A DNA stretch of 64,000 bases from Actinospineispora acaciae DSM 45401. GTDB lineage: Bacteria > Actinomycetota > Actinomycetes > Mycobacteriales > Pseudonocardiaceae. Positions within the stretch are counted from its first letter, which is position 1. Every line of letters begins with the position of its first letter. The position numbers and the translations under genes are program-made. The notes beneath the pieces were generated by a model. That model was not told the origin of the DNA and did no database searches. It worked only from the letters and a program-made list of their open reading frames with translations. This document shows positions 8,385 through 16,900 of the stretch, piece after piece. The stretch is from assembly GCF_000620785.1 (NCBI RefSeq), contig NZ_JIAI01000001.1:1054001-1118000 (forward strand). Direction: 5' to 3'.

Positions 8385-9383
8385 TCAGCGGCAGCCGCAG
8401 CTCCGGCGTGGCACCCGGCGGACATCCAGCACCCGGTCCCGCTGTCGCCGCCCGGTGCGGCGCACCGCGTTCAGGGTGGCCACGGCCGCGGTCCCGATGT
8501 CGTCGAAGGGTAGCCCCGCGGTGCTCAGCGGCGGCCAGCTATGCGCGGACGGGGCGGTGGCGCCGAAGCCCATCACCGCGAGCTCCTCCGGCACCCGCAG
8601 CCCCAGCTCCTGCGCCACGCTCAGCACGTCCAGCGCGAGGCCGTCGGCGGTCGCCATGATCGCCTCCGGCCGCCCGGGAGAGCCGAGCCAGTCGCGGACC
8701 CGGTCCCGGGTGTCGGACCGGGTCAGCCCGGTGCGCAGCACCATCGAGGCGTCCAGCCCGGCGCGGCGCAGCGCCGAGGCCCACCCGTGCGCCCGGTCGG
8801 CGACCGGGCCGGTCCGGGCGTCGCCGGTCAGGCAGCCGATCCGGCGGTGGCCGTGGCCGATCAGGTGCTCGGTGGCCAGCCGCGCGCCCCGCCGGTTGGC
8901 CAGCAGCACCGAGGTGGCGTCGACGCCGCGCGGAGCCCGGTGGTTGAGGTACACCACCGGCACGTCGAACCCGGCCGGCTCCGGCTCGGCCCCCGAGACC
9001 TCGGCCCGCACCAGCAGCAGGCCGTCGACCCGCATGCCGGCCAGCGTGGTCGCGTACCGGTTCTCCTGGGCGCGGGAGAACCCGGAGTTGCCCAGCAGCA
9101 GGAGCATTCCCTCGGCATAGGCAGCCCGCTCCACCGCGTGCACCAGCTCGGTGAAGAACGGCTCGGTGCTGTCCGGCACCACCAGGCCGATGGTGTGGCT
9201 GCGCGCGGAGCGCAGGGCGCGGGCGACCAGGTTCGGCCGGTAGCCCAGCTCCGCCATCGCGGTCTGGACCCGGGCCCGGGTCGCGGCGGCCACCGGGCGC
9301 GGGCCGTTGTTGAGCACATAGCTGACCACGGCGGGCGAGGTGCCCGCCCGGCGCGCGACGTCGTCGCGGGTCACCCGCTGCAT
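8385..9383 (-). CDS. LacI-family transcriptional regulator
   Basis: DNA-binding repressor of 332 residues. The N-terminal helix-turn-helix and hinge (TRDDVARRAGTSPAVVSYVL, then RALRSARSHTIGLVVPDS) are followed by a periplasmic-binding-protein-like ligand domain with family marks such as EPFFTELV, GRRIG-like HRRIGCLTG and PEELAVMGFG. The C-terminus is Arg-rich and ends RRSCGCR, as in many actinobacterial LacI proteins. ATG at 9383, divergent from the molybdenum hydroxylase gene with two candidate operators between them. Ligand unknown; context would allow a purine or related heterocycle, but that is inference. Confidence 0.93.
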   Translation of the reverse strand: MQRVTRDDVARRAGTSPAVVSYVLNNGPRPVAAATRARVQTAMAELGYRPNLVARALRSARSHTIGLVVPDSTEPFFTELVHAVERAAYAEGMLLLLGNSGFSRAQENRYATTLAGMRVDGLLLVRAEVSGAEPEPAGFDVPVVYLNHRAPRGVDATSVLLANRRGARLATEHLIGHGHRRIGCLTGDARTGPVADRAHGWASALRRAGLDASMVLRTGLTRSDTRDRVRDWLGSPGRPEAIMATADGLALDVLSVAQELGLRVPEELAVMGFGATAPSAHSWPPLSTAGLPFDDIGTAAVATLNAVRRTGRRQRDRVLDVRRVPRRSCGCR

Positions 9384-9425
9384 CGGCCCAGCGTAGCCGG
9401 TGACCGACCCTTGACCTCGGCGGAG

Positions 9426-9463
9426 CTACACGTGTTGAATCCGTCCTCATCTACACGAGTTGA
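9426..9463. promoter_or_regulatory. Two direct-repeat candidate operators for the LacI regulator
   Basis: CTACACGTGTTGA (9426-9438) and CTACACGAGTTGA (9451-9463) differ at one base and start 25 bases apart. The first contains the perfect palindrome ACACGTGT with a central CG, the usual shape of LacI-family sites. They lie between the divergent LacI and Mo-hydroxylase genes. Confidence 0.55.
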
Positions 9464-9485
9464 CAACGTCTCGGGAGCTGACGCC

Positions 9486-11807
9486 ATGCCCACACCGGTG
9501 AACCGCCTCGCGCACGGTGCCGAGACCCGCCAGGCCGGCGCCGTCGGCGAAGACGTCACCCGCCCGGACGGCACGCTCAAGGTCACCGGCCAGTTCGCCT
9601 ACTCCTCGGACCTGTGGATCGACGGCGCGCTGTTCGGCACCACCGTGCGCAGCCCGCACGCCGCCGCGCGCATCGTCTCGATCGACACCAGGGAGGCCCT
9701 CGCCCACCCCGGCGTGCACGCGGTGCTGACCCACGAGGACGTGCCCGGCGCGGCCCGCTACGGCATGAAGGTCGCCGACCAGCCCGTGCTGGCCATCGAC
9801 GAGGTGCGCTACCAGGGCGAACCGGTCGCGCTGGTAGCGGCCGAGGACGTGGAGACCGCGCGCCGGGCCGCCGCGCTGGTACGCGTCGAGTACCGCGAGC
9901 TCGACCCGGTGGCCGACCCCGAAGCGGCGCTGGACCCCGGCACCCGCGCGCTCGCCGAGGGCGGCAACCTGGTCCGCCACGTCAAGATCCGCCACGGCGA
10001 CATGGCGCTGGCGCGGGAGCTCGCCGAGGTCGTGGTGACCGGCGACTACCAGGTCGGCATGCAGGACCAGGCGTTCCTCGGTCCGGAGTCCGGGCTGGCC
10101 GTCCCGTCCGAGGACGGCGGCGTCGAGCTGTACGTGTCCTCGCAGTGGCTGCACAAGGACCTCGAACAGATCGCGCCCTGCCTGGACCTGCCGCCGGAGA
10201 AGGTCAGGCTGACCCTCGCCGGGGTCGGCGGCGCCTTCGGCGGGCGCGAGGACCTGTCGGTGCACGTGCACGCCTGCATGCTGGCGCTGCGGCTGGGCCG
10301 GCCGGTGCGGATGGTCTACAACCGGTACGAGTCGTTCTTCGGCCACGTGCACCGGCACCCGGCGCGGATGCGGTTCGAGCACGGCGCGCGCCGCGACGGC
10401 ACCCTGGTCTACGTCAAGGCGCGGCTGCTGCTCGACGGCGGCGCCTACACCTCCACCTCCCCCGTGGTCATCGCCAACGCGTCGTACTTCGTCGCCGGCG
10501 CCTACGCCGTCCCGCACGCCGAGATCGACGGCATCGCGGTGCTCACCAACAACCCGCCGTGCGGCGCGATGCGCGGGTTCGGCGCCGTGCAGTCCACCTA
10601 CGGCTGCGAGTCCAACATGGACAAGCTCGCCCGCGAGCTGGGCCTGGACCCGCTGGAGCTGCGGCTGCGCAACGCGATGAGCACCGGCACGGTGCTGCCG
10701 ACCGGGCAGGCGGTGGACGGCCCGGCACCGGTGCGCGAGCTGCTGCTGAGCCTGCGCGACCGTCCCCTCCCTCCGGGCGACGCGGACGGCCGGCGGGACC
10801 CACGCGAGCTGCCCGGCGGCGTGGGCAACACGACCCGGAGCGAGGACGTGCGCCGAGGCGTCGGGTACGCGGTCGGGGTCAAGGCCATCGGCTACTCCGG
10901 CGGGGTCGACGACATCTCCACCGCCCGGGTCACGCTGAGCGCGGCGCCAGCCGGCGGCGAGGCCACCGTGTCGGTACACACCGCCGCGGCCGAGTGCGGC
11001 CAGGGCATCACCACCGTGCAGGCCCAGATCGCGCACACCGAGCTGGGCGTGTCCCGGATCGTGGTGCTCCCGGCGGACACCCGCATCGGCGACGCCGGCT
11101 CGGCGTCCGCGTCCAGGATGACCTGGATGTCCGGCGGCGCGGTCCAGGGCGCCTGCCGGCGGGTGGCCCGGGACGTCCTGGCCCGCGCCGCCGCCCACCT
11201 GTCCCGCCCCGCCGCCACCCTGGCCCTACGCGACGACGCGGTGGTCGACACCATGACCGGCGCGCGCCAGGCCACCGTGGCCGAGGTGATCGGCGCGGAC
11301 GTCATCGAGCACGTGTACGAGTACCACCACCGCCCCACCCAGGGCATCGACCCGGAGACCGGCCAGGGCGACGCGCACATCGCGTTCGCGTTCGCCGCCC
11401 ACCGCGCGGTGGTGGACCTGGACCCCGAGCTGGGCCTGGTCAAGGTGGTCGAACTGGCCACCGCCCAGGACGTCGGCAAGGCGATGAACCCGGTCGCCGT
11501 GCTCGGCCAGATCGAGGGCGGCAACGCCCAGGGGCTCGGCCTGGCGCTGATGGAGGAGATCGTGGTCGACGGCCGCGCGCGGATCCGCAACCCGTCGTTC
11601 ACCGACTACCTGATCCCGACCATCCTCGACGTGCCCCCGATGCCGATCGAGCTGTTCGAGTTCCCCCACCCTGACTCGCCCTACGGCCTCAACGGCGTCG
11701 GCGAACCGCCCACCCTGTCCGCCACCCCGGCGATCCTCAACGCGCTGCGCGACGCGTCCGGCCTGGAGCTGGCCAGAACGCCCATTCGGCCCGACGACTT
11801 CGCCTGA
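9486..11807 (+). CDS. Xanthine dehydrogenase-family molybdopterin-binding subunit
   Basis: Large catalytic subunit (773 residues) of a molybdenum hydroxylase of the xanthine dehydrogenase/aldehyde oxidase family. It shows the family's early segment (DVTRPDGTLKVTGQFAYSSD), the GVGGAFGGRE pterin loop near residue 250, RGFGAVQSTY, the GQGITTVQAQIAH loop and the C-terminal GVGEPP bearing the catalytic glutamate. GGGAG-like GGGAG/GGGAG spacing: GGGAG at 9473-9477 precedes the ATG by eight bases. The iron-sulfur and FAD subunits that normally accompany it are not adjacent; neighbours are regulators. They may be elsewhere or shared. Purine-like, nicotinate-like or aldehyde substrates are all possible. 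Confidence 0.88.
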   Translation: MPTPVNRLAHGAETRQAGAVGEDVTRPDGTLKVTGQFAYSSDLWIDGALFGTTVRSPHAAARIVSIDTREALAHPGVHAVLTHEDVPGAARYGMKVADQPVLAIDEVRYQGEPVALVAAEDVETARRAAALVRVEYRELDPVADPEAALDPGTRALAEGGNLVRHVKIRHGDMALARELAEVVVTGDYQVGMQDQAFLGPESGLAVPSEDGGVELYVSSQWLHKDLEQIAPCLDLPPEKVRLTLAGVGGAFGGREDLSVHVHACMLALRLGRPVRMVYNRYESFFGHVHRHPARMRFEHGARRDGTLVYVKARLLLDGGAYTSTSPVVIANASYFVAGAYAVPHAEIDGIAVLTNNPPCGAMRGFGAVQSTYGCESNMDKLARELGLDPLELRLRNAMSTGTVLPTGQAVDGPAPVRELLLSLRDRPLPPGDADGRRDPRELPGGVGNTTRSEDVRRGVGYAVGVKAIGYSGGVDDISTARVTLSAAPAGGEATVSVHTAAAECGQGITTVQAQIAHTELGVSRIVVLPADTRIGDAGSASASRMTWMSGGAVQGACRRVARDVLARAAAHLSRPAATLALRDDAVVDTMTGARQATVAEVIGADVIEHVYEYHHRPTQGIDPETGQGDAHIAFAFAAHRAVVDLDPELGLVKVVELATAQDVGKAMNPVAVLGQIEGGNAQGLGLALMEEIVVDGRARIRNPSFTDYLIPTILDVPPMPIELFEFPHPDSPYGLNGVGEPPTLSATPAILNALRDASGLELARTPIRPDDFA

Positions 11808-11826
11808 TCGGGCTACGGTCTCGGCT

Positions 11827-12102
11827 ATGGACATCGCCGAGCCGGCCGCCCATCTGGACACGGTGCTGCGGGCGCTGGCCGACCGCAGCCGGCGCGGCAT
11901 CCTGGCGCTGGTCCGCGACCAGGCCCGCGCGGTGGGCGAGATCGCCGACCGGGTCCCGCTGACCCAGCAGGCCGTCTCACACCACCTGAAGGTGCTGCGC
12001 GAGGCCGGCCTGGTCACCGAGTACCGGGAGTCCACCCGCCACCTGTTCCTGGTCCGCCCCGACGGGCTGGACGTGGTCCGCGACTACCTCGACGGGTTCT
12101 GA
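11827..12102 (+). CDS. ArsR-family winged-helix regulator
   Basis: Small DNA-binding protein of 91 residues. The winged helix covers nearly all of it: LRALADRSRRGILALV then LTQQAVSHHLKVLREAGLV as the recognition helix and ESTRHLFLV as the wing. It lacks the ELCVCD metal-binding motif of classical metal sensors and resembles the ArsR members usually paired with a stress-related START-domain protein, which is absent here. It lies 86 bases upstream of hmgA in the same direction, with a perfect inverted repeat between, so it could control hmgA or itself. Confidence 0.87.
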   Translation: MDIAEPAAHLDTVLRALADRSRRGILALVRDQARAVGEIADRVPLTQQAVSHHLKVLREAGLVTEYRESTRHLFLVRPDGLDVVRDYLDGF

Positions 12103-12110
12103 GCCGGCGG

Positions 12111-12139
12111 TTGACCCTACGAATGATTCGATGAATCAT
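12111..12139 (+). promoter_or_regulatory. Perfect inverted repeat upstream of hmgA, beside a TTGACC box
   Basis: ATGATTC-GAT-GAATCAT at 12123-12139 is a perfect 7-base inverted repeat with a 3-base centre. TTGACC at 12111-12116 could be a -35, in which case AATCAT (12134-12139) falls at the -10 spacing of 17 bases and the repeat would overlap the promoter. It is a candidate operator for the ArsR or HutC-type regulator next door. Confidence 0.55.
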
Positions 12140-12188
12140 AGTATTCACCGCGAGACTTCCAGACGGCTCAGCAGGCAGGGGATCTGAC

Positions 12189-13532
12189 GTGAGTTCCACC
12201 TCCGCCACCGACCAGGTGGCCATCCACACCAACGGTCTGTCATCCGGCCTGGACTACCTGCCCGGGTTCGGCAACCACCACGTCTCCGAGGCCGTGCCCG
12301 GCGCCGTCCCACACGGGCGGAACTCGCCGCAGCGGGCGCCGCTGGGCCTGTACGCCGAGCAGATCAGCGGCAGCGCGTTCACCCAGCCGCACGCGGTGAA
12401 CCGGCGCACCTGGGTCTACCGGATCCGCCCGTCCGCGGTGCACCCGCCGTTCCGCCCGATCGAGCACCCGACGCTGCGCACCGCCCCGGCCGCCGACTGC
12501 GAGCCCAACCCGAACCGGCTGCGCTGGAACCCGGTCCCGTTCCCGGAGCGGCCAACGGACTTCGTCGACGGGCTGTTCACGCTGGGCTGCAACGGCGACG
12601 CGCGGACGCACGCGGGCATCGGCGTGCACGTCTACCGCGCCACCGCGAGCATGACCGACCGCTACTTCGTCAACGCCGACGGCGAGCTGCTGGTGGTGCC
12701 CGAGCAGGGGCCGCTGCTGGTGCACACCGAGATGGGCCGGCTCGGCGTCGCGCCCGGGGAGATCGTCGTGATCCCCCGGGGCATCCGGTTCCGCGTCGAG
12801 CTGACCACCGAGCGGGCTCGCGGCTACGTCTGCGAGAACTACGGCAACCCGTTCACGCTGCCCGAGCGCGGCCCGATCGGCGCGAACGGGCTGGCCAACG
12901 AGCGCGACTTCCTGGCCCCGGTCGCGGCCTACGAGGACGACGACCGGCCGGTCGAGCTGGTGCAGAAGTTCGGCGGGCGGCTGTGGGCGGCCGGGTACGA
13001 CCACTCGCCGCTGGACGTGGTCGGCTGGCACGGCACGTATGTGCCCTACAAGTACGACCTGGACCGGTTCATGGTGATCGGGACGATCAGCTTCGACCAC
13101 CCGGACCCGTCCATCTTCACCGTGCTGACCTCGCCGACCGAGTCACCCGGCCTGGCCAACGCGGACTTCGTGATCTTCCCGCCGCGCTGGCTGGTCGGCG
13201 AGGACACCTTCCGCCCGCCGTGGTACCACCGCAACATCATGAGCGAGTTCATGGGCCTGGTGCGGGGCGTGTACGACGCCAAGGCCGAGGGGTTCGTGCC
13301 GGGCGGGGCCAGCCTGCACAACCGGTTCACCTCGCACGGGCCGGACGCCGCCACGTACCAGAAGGCCAGCACCGTCGACCTGGCGCCGCAGAAGGTCGCC
13401 GACACGATGGCGTTCATGTTCGAGGCCCGGTGGCCGATCGACCCGAGCCGGCAGGCGCTGGACGCCGACTTCCGCCAGCCGGACTACGACGCGGTCTGGG
13501 CCGACGTCCGCCGGGAGTTCCCCCGGCCATGA
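12189..13532 (+). CDS. hmgA: Homogentisate 1,2-dioxygenase
   Basis: Cytosolic non-heme iron dioxygenase that opens homogentisate to maleylacetoacetate in tyrosine and phenylalanine breakdown. 447 residues, the family's usual length. Iron ligands are visible as His347, Glu353 ([10 protein letters not shown]) and His383 (SHGPD), with the same 6- and 36-residue spacing as the human enzyme (H335, E341, H371). The N-terminal [19 protein letters not shown] stretch is diagnostic. GTG start at 12189. The next pathway enzymes (maleylacetoacetate isomerase, fumarylacetoacetase) are not adjacent. The downstream regulator gene overlaps its stop by ATGA. Confidence 0.96.
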   Translation: MSSTSATDQVAIHTNGLSSGLDYLPGFGNHHVSEAVPGAVPHGRNSPQRAPLGLYAEQISGSAFTQPHAVNRRTWVYRIRPSAVHPPFRPIEHPTLRTAPAADCEPNPNRLRWNPVPFPERPTDFVDGLFTLGCNGDARTHAGIGVHVYRATASMTDRYFVNADGELLVVPEQGPLLVHTEMGRLGVAPGEIVVIPRGIRFRVELTTERARGYVCENYGNPFTLPERGPIGANGLANERDFLAPVAAYEDDDRPVELVQKFGGRLWAAGYDHSPLDVVGWHGTYVPYKYDLDRFMVIGTISFDHPDPSIFTVLTSPTESPGLANADFVIFPPRWLVGEDTFRPPWYHRNIMSEFMGLVRGVYDAKAEGFVPGGASLHNRFTSHGPDAATYQKASTVDLAPQKVADTMAFMFEARWPIDPSRQALDADFRQPDYDAVWADVRREFPRP

Positions 13533-14308
13533 CGGACCCGGCCGGGACCGACTCCGCCAGCGTGCTGACCACGCTCGGCCCGCTGCCGTCCGACGTGTCC
13601 GGGCGGCTGCCGCTGTGGTACCAGGTCAGCCAGAGCCTGCGCGCGTTCGTGGCGTACCAGCGCACCAGCGAGCTGATCCGGCTGCCCACCGAGGCCATGC
13701 TCGCCCGGCACTACGGGGTGAGCGTGGCCACGGTTCGCCAGGCGCTGGCCTCGCTGGAGGCGGACGGGCTGATCATGCGGCACCGGCGCCGGGGCACGTT
13801 CATCAAGCCCGGTTCGCCCGGCTCGCGGGCGCTGCGGGTGCTCGGCTCGGTGGACACCGTGCTGGCCCAGCAGGCCGCCGACGAGGTTCGGCTGCTCGGC
13901 CGAGGCGTGGAGGAGGTGCCCGTGCCGCTGCGCGAGCACTTCCCCGAGGAGACCAAGCTGGCGGTGCTGCGCCGGCTGCGCTTCGACGGGCCGGAAGCCA
14001 CCAGCTACGCGGAGAACTTCGTCCCGGTCCGCTACAGCAACCTGATCACGGACGAGGACCTGGCCACGATGCCGGTGACGATGATCCTGCGGGACCGGCT
14101 GCGGGTTCCGCTGGGCCGCATCGAGAACTCCGTCGAGGCCCAGTGCGCCACCCCCCGGCTGGCCGCGTTGCTGTCGGTCGACCCGGGGAGCCCGATCCTG
14201 CTCTCGGCGAACCTGACCTACGACGCCGAGGGGCGGGTGGTCGACGCCGCCTACATCCACTACCGGGGCGACAGGTTCCGGTTCGCGGTGAGCGTCGACC
14301 TGGGCTGA
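13529..14308 (+). CDS. GntR/HutC-family regulator with UTRA domain
   Basis: Regulator of 259 residues. The N-terminal winged helix ([15 protein letters not shown], then [20 protein letters not shown]) is followed by a UTRA effector domain with typical segments ([40 protein letters not shown]). The ATG overlaps the hmgA stop (ATGA), so it is translated from the hmgA message. Such coupling suggests feedback control of hmgA, perhaps through the inverted repeat at 12123; the ligand may be an aromatic pathway intermediate (inference). Confidence 0.9.
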   Translation: MTDPAGTDSASVLTTLGPLPSDVSGRLPLWYQVSQSLRAFVAYQRTSELIRLPTEAMLARHYGVSVATVRQALASLEADGLIMRHRRRGTFIKPGSPGSRALRVLGSVDTVLAQQAADEVRLLGRGVEEVPVPLREHFPEETKLAVLRRLRFDGPEATSYAENFVPVRYSNLITDEDLATMPVTMILRDRLRVPLGRIENSVEAQCATPRLAALLSVDPGSPILLSANLTYDAEGRVVDAAYIHYRGDRFRFAVSVDLG

Positions 14309-14309
14309 C

Positions 14310-15044
14310 TCAGGCCGCGTCGACCGGCGTGCGCAGCTCGGAGCAGGCCCGCGCGATGCGCTCGGCCGCCGCGCGCAGCGCCTCGGTGTGCTGGGTGAGC
14401 ACGGTGCCCCGGCTCATCGGGGCCAGCGCGGCGATGCTGGCGATGGCCTGGCCGGCCGGCTCGGCGAGGACCGGGACGGCCAGGCCGTAGACGCCGTCCT
14501 GCAGCTCGTCGTGGGACAGCGAGTAGCCCAGCTCCCGGACGGACTCGAGCTGGCGGCGCAACGCCTCGGGCGCGTCGGCCTTCTCCGTGACGCGGGTCGC
14601 GACTGGGGCGTCGAGGAAGGCGAGCAGCGCGCGGCCGCTGGCCCCCAGCCGCAGCGAGTGCCGCGACCCGATCTGGTGCTCGACCCGCACGACGTTGTCG
14701 GTGGCCACCACCTGGTGCAGGACCACCGCGTCCTCCCCCTCGGCCACGTGCAGCACGACTGTCTCGCCGATGTCCCGCGCCAGGTCCTTCATCACCGGCG
14801 TCGCGGCGACCCGCAGCCCCGGCTGCACGCGTTCGGCCATCCGCACCAGGATCGCGCCGGGCGAGTAGCGGTCGGCGTGGCGGCTGACGAAACCGCGCCG
14901 CAACAACGTCGAGAGCAGCCGGTGCACCACCGTGCGGTTCAGCTCGAGCGCGCGCGCCAGCTCGGCGGGGTTCATCGGACCGCGGTCACTGAGCATGATC
15001 AGCGCGGCCAGCGCCTGGTCGGCGGTCTTCGAGATCTCGGCCAC
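14310..15044 (-). CDS. IclR-family transcriptional regulator
   Basis: Regulator of about 244 residues: N-terminal helix-turn-helix (MNPAELARALELNRTVVHRL) and a C-terminal IclR effector domain (LARDIGETVVLHVAEGEDAV, LRLGASGRALLAFL). I chose the GTG at 15044 (VAEISKTADQ...); an ATG at 15083 is also in frame. It converges on the HutC-type gene, one base apart. A 16-base sequence upstream of this gene is repeated exactly upstream of the binding-protein gene, so it probably controls both itself and that transporter component. IclR regulators commonly sense aromatic or small organic acids. Confidence 0.9.
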   Translation of the reverse strand: MAEISKTADQALAALIMLSDRGPMNPAELARALELNRTVVHRLLSTLLRRGFVSRHADRYSPGAILVRMAERVQPGLRVAATPVMKDLARDIGETVVLHVAEGEDAVVLHQVVATDNVVRVEHQIGSRHSLRLGASGRALLAFLDAPVATRVTEKADAPEALRRQLESVRELGYSLSHDELQDGVYGLAVPVLAEPAGQAIASIAALAPMSRGTVLTQHTEALRAAAERIARACSELRTPVDAA

Positions 15045-15086
15045 CGACCCATGATAGACCGGGCGGTGCCGGAGACGGTGCACGGT

Positions 15087-15102
15087 ATCCGTATATCGAA
15101 CG
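15087..15102. promoter_or_regulatory. Candidate IclR operator, copy 1
   Basis: ATCCGTATATCGAACG lies 43 bases upstream of the chosen IclR start and just past the end of the binding-protein gene. It is identical over 16 bases to 16782-16797 and is an imperfect palindrome (T-CG-N5-CG-A). Sixteen identical bases in two gene-control regions are unlikely by chance. Confidence 0.65.
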
Positions 15103-15104
15103 GG

Positions 15105-16691
15105 TTATCCGAGCCAGACGTCCTTGAACGCCCAGTTGCCCGCGTTGGCGAACTTGTCCCGAGGCAGGCCGTGCACGTTCTTCGCCATCGCGTCCACGAA
15201 GTTCGCCTGGCCCCACATGATGTAGCCGCCCTCGGCGTGCTGCTGGCGCTGGACCTGGCTCCACAGCTCCTGCGCCCTGGGGCCGGTGGACCCGATCGCC
15301 TCGAACAGTACGGCGTCCGAGGCGGGGTTCTTCCAGTGCGTGCCGTTGAACGGCCCGTCCTGGGTGATGTCCAGCATGCAGATGCTCGCCAGCGAGGAGA
15401 TCGGCGAGTTGTTCTCCTGGTAGAAGGGCATCTTCAGGTACAGCTGGGACGGGTCGTAGTAGGCGCTCGGGTTCTCCTGCTTGACGGTGACCGTCACGCC
15501 CGCCGCCTTCGCCTGCTCGGCGAACAGCTGCGCCGCCTCGACCAGGCCGGGCGAGGCCTGGTTGGTGTGCAGCGTGACGGTCAGGTTCTCCTTGCCGGCC
15601 TCCTTGAGCAGGGCCTTGGCGCGCTCGATGTCCCGGGTCCGCTGCGGTACCGAGGTGTCGTAGTGCGGCAGGCCGGGGCCGGGCAGGTCGTTGCCGATCT
15701 CGCCGAACCCGAAGAAGACGGTGTCGACCAGGGCCTGGCGGTCCACGATCAGCCGCATGGCCTGGCGCACCCGGACGTCGTCGAACGGCGGCTGGTTCGT
15801 GGCCATGCTGAACATCGTCGAGCTGGGCTGCGGGGTGACCATTAGCTTGAGCCGCCCGCCGCCCTGCTTGAGCGCGCGGGCCTGCGCGAACGGTATCGCC
15901 GGCATCAGGTCGGTCTGGCCGCCCTGCAGCGCGTTGAACGCGGCGGTGGCGTCGGAGAAGGAGATGATGCGCAGCTCGTCGACGTACGGCTTGCCCTGCG
16001 CCCAGTAGTTCTCGTTGCGGACCATGGTGCTGCTCTGGCCGGGGGTGAACGCGGTGAGCTTGAACGGCCCCGTCCCGGCCGGCTTCGTGAAGTCCTTCTC
16101 GCCGTCCTGGTAGACCATGCACGGCGGCGAGGCCAGCGCGCCGTGCGGCTCGGCGAACGGGATGGTGAACGGCAGCTCCACGGTGTGGCTGTCGCGCTTG
16201 CGCAGCCGGGGCAGGTCGATGAACTTGCCGATCTGGGCGTACGCGTCGTTCGCCCGGTCGGTCCAGCCCCGGATGGTGTGGAGCACGTCGTCGGCGGTGA
16301 AGTCCTTTCCGTTGTGGAAGGTCACGCCCCGGCGCAGCCTGGCCGTCCAGACCTTGAGGTCCTTGTCCGGGGTGAACTCCTCGGCGAGCACGGGGACCGA
16401 CTCGGTCATGTCCGGGTTGAAGCCGACCAGGACGTCGAACAGCTGCCGCTGGCGGGTGATCCCGATGTCGGCCGTGTAGTGGTTGACGTTGAGCGTCTCC
16501 ACCTGCCCGCCGCCGACCATCCCCACCCGCAGCGCGCCTCCCCGGCGCGGCGGGCCGGCGTCACCGCCGGCGGCATCCCCCGGGCCGCGACCGCACGCCG
16601 CCAGCAGGCCCGGACCGGCAACCACGCCAACCGCGGCGGCGGCCAGGAACACCCGCCGTGAGACACCGCTCGGTTGCTCGAACTTGCCCAT
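15105..16691 (-). CDS. ABC transporter substrate-binding protein, family 5 (oligopeptide/nickel type)
   Basis: Extracytoplasmic solute-binding lipoprotein of 528 residues. The N-terminus has a twin-arginine signal (SRRVFLAAAAVGVVAG) ending in a lipobox LAAC. The mature part shows the SBP_bac_5 pattern: LAEEFTPDKDLKVWTARLRR, GVTFHNGKDFTADDVLHTI, GTGPFKLTAF and PPFDDVRVRQAM. Start at 16691 with GGAGAGG upstream. No permease or ATPase genes of this system are nearby, so it is an orphan binding protein that must use components encoded elsewhere. A strong promoter and an IclR-type site lie upstream. Ligand unknown; peptides, opines and plant-type small molecules are typical for the family. Confidence 0.9.
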   Translation of the reverse strand: MGKFEQPSGVSRRVFLAAAAVGVVAGPGLLAACGRGPGDAAGGDAGPPRRGGALRVGMVGGGQVETLNVNHYTADIGITRQRQLFDVLVGFNPDMTESVPVLAEEFTPDKDLKVWTARLRRGVTFHNGKDFTADDVLHTIRGWTDRANDAYAQIGKFIDLPRLRKRDSHTVELPFTIPFAEPHGALASPPCMVYQDGEKDFTKPAGTGPFKLTAFTPGQSSTMVRNENYWAQGKPYVDELRIISFSDATAAFNALQGGQTDLMPAIPFAQARALKQGGGRLKLMVTPQPSSTMFSMATNQPPFDDVRVRQAMRLIVDRQALVDTVFFGFGEIGNDLPGPGLPHYDTSVPQRTRDIERAKALLKEAGKENLTVTLHTNQASPGLVEAAQLFAEQAKAAGVTVTVKQENPSAYYDPSQLYLKMPFYQENNSPISSLASICMLDITQDGPFNGTHWKNPASDAVLFEAIGSTGPRAQELWSQVQRQQHAEGGYIMWGQANFVDAMAKNVHGLPRDKFANAGNWAFKDVWLG

Positions 16692-16781
16692 ACGGCGCCT
16701 CTCCAACTCGAACGCTGATGGCGGCGCACGCCTCACGGCAGGCCGCATCGCGGCGGACGGTAGATCAGGGGTACCAGGGGG

Positions 16782-16797
16782 ATCCGTATATCGAACG
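16782..16797. promoter_or_regulatory. Candidate IclR operator, copy 2
   Basis: Exact 16-base repeat of the site at 15087. It lies between the binding-protein promoter (16823-16850) and its start codon, so a bound protein would sit just downstream of the transcription start and act as a roadblock. Confidence 0.65.
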
Positions 16798-16822
16798 CGA
16801 TGCTCCGAATGCGAAACGGGAC

Positions 16823-16850
16823 GGTATAGCTCTCCGTTCGCGCCTGTCAA
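16823..16850 (-). promoter_or_regulatory. Promoter of the binding-protein gene
   Basis: On the minus strand TTGACA (16850-16845), a 16-base spacer and TATACC (16828-16823) make a near-consensus housekeeping promoter. The implied leader to the ATG at 16691 is roughly 120 bases and contains the IclR-type site. Confidence 0.6.
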
Positions 16851-16900
16851 GCACGCGCACCAGGGCTTGTCCGGTATACAGGTTGGCTCCGGAGGTGATG

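Noticed and set aside
9460..9465. TTGACA as a -35 box for the Mo-hydroxylase gene
   Set aside because: The -10 position would fall on the start codon at 9486 and has no TA-rich hexamer; more likely part of the second operator repeat.
8541..9485. Upstream extension of the Mo-hydroxylase frame through the LacI gene
   Set aside because: Antisense to a good LacI gene; the Mo-hydroxylase has its own ribosome site at 9473 and a family-like start at 9486.
15045..15083. Longer IclR protein from the ATG at 15083
   Set aside because: Adds 13 residues without family likeness and brings the start within four bases of the operator; kept only as an alternative.
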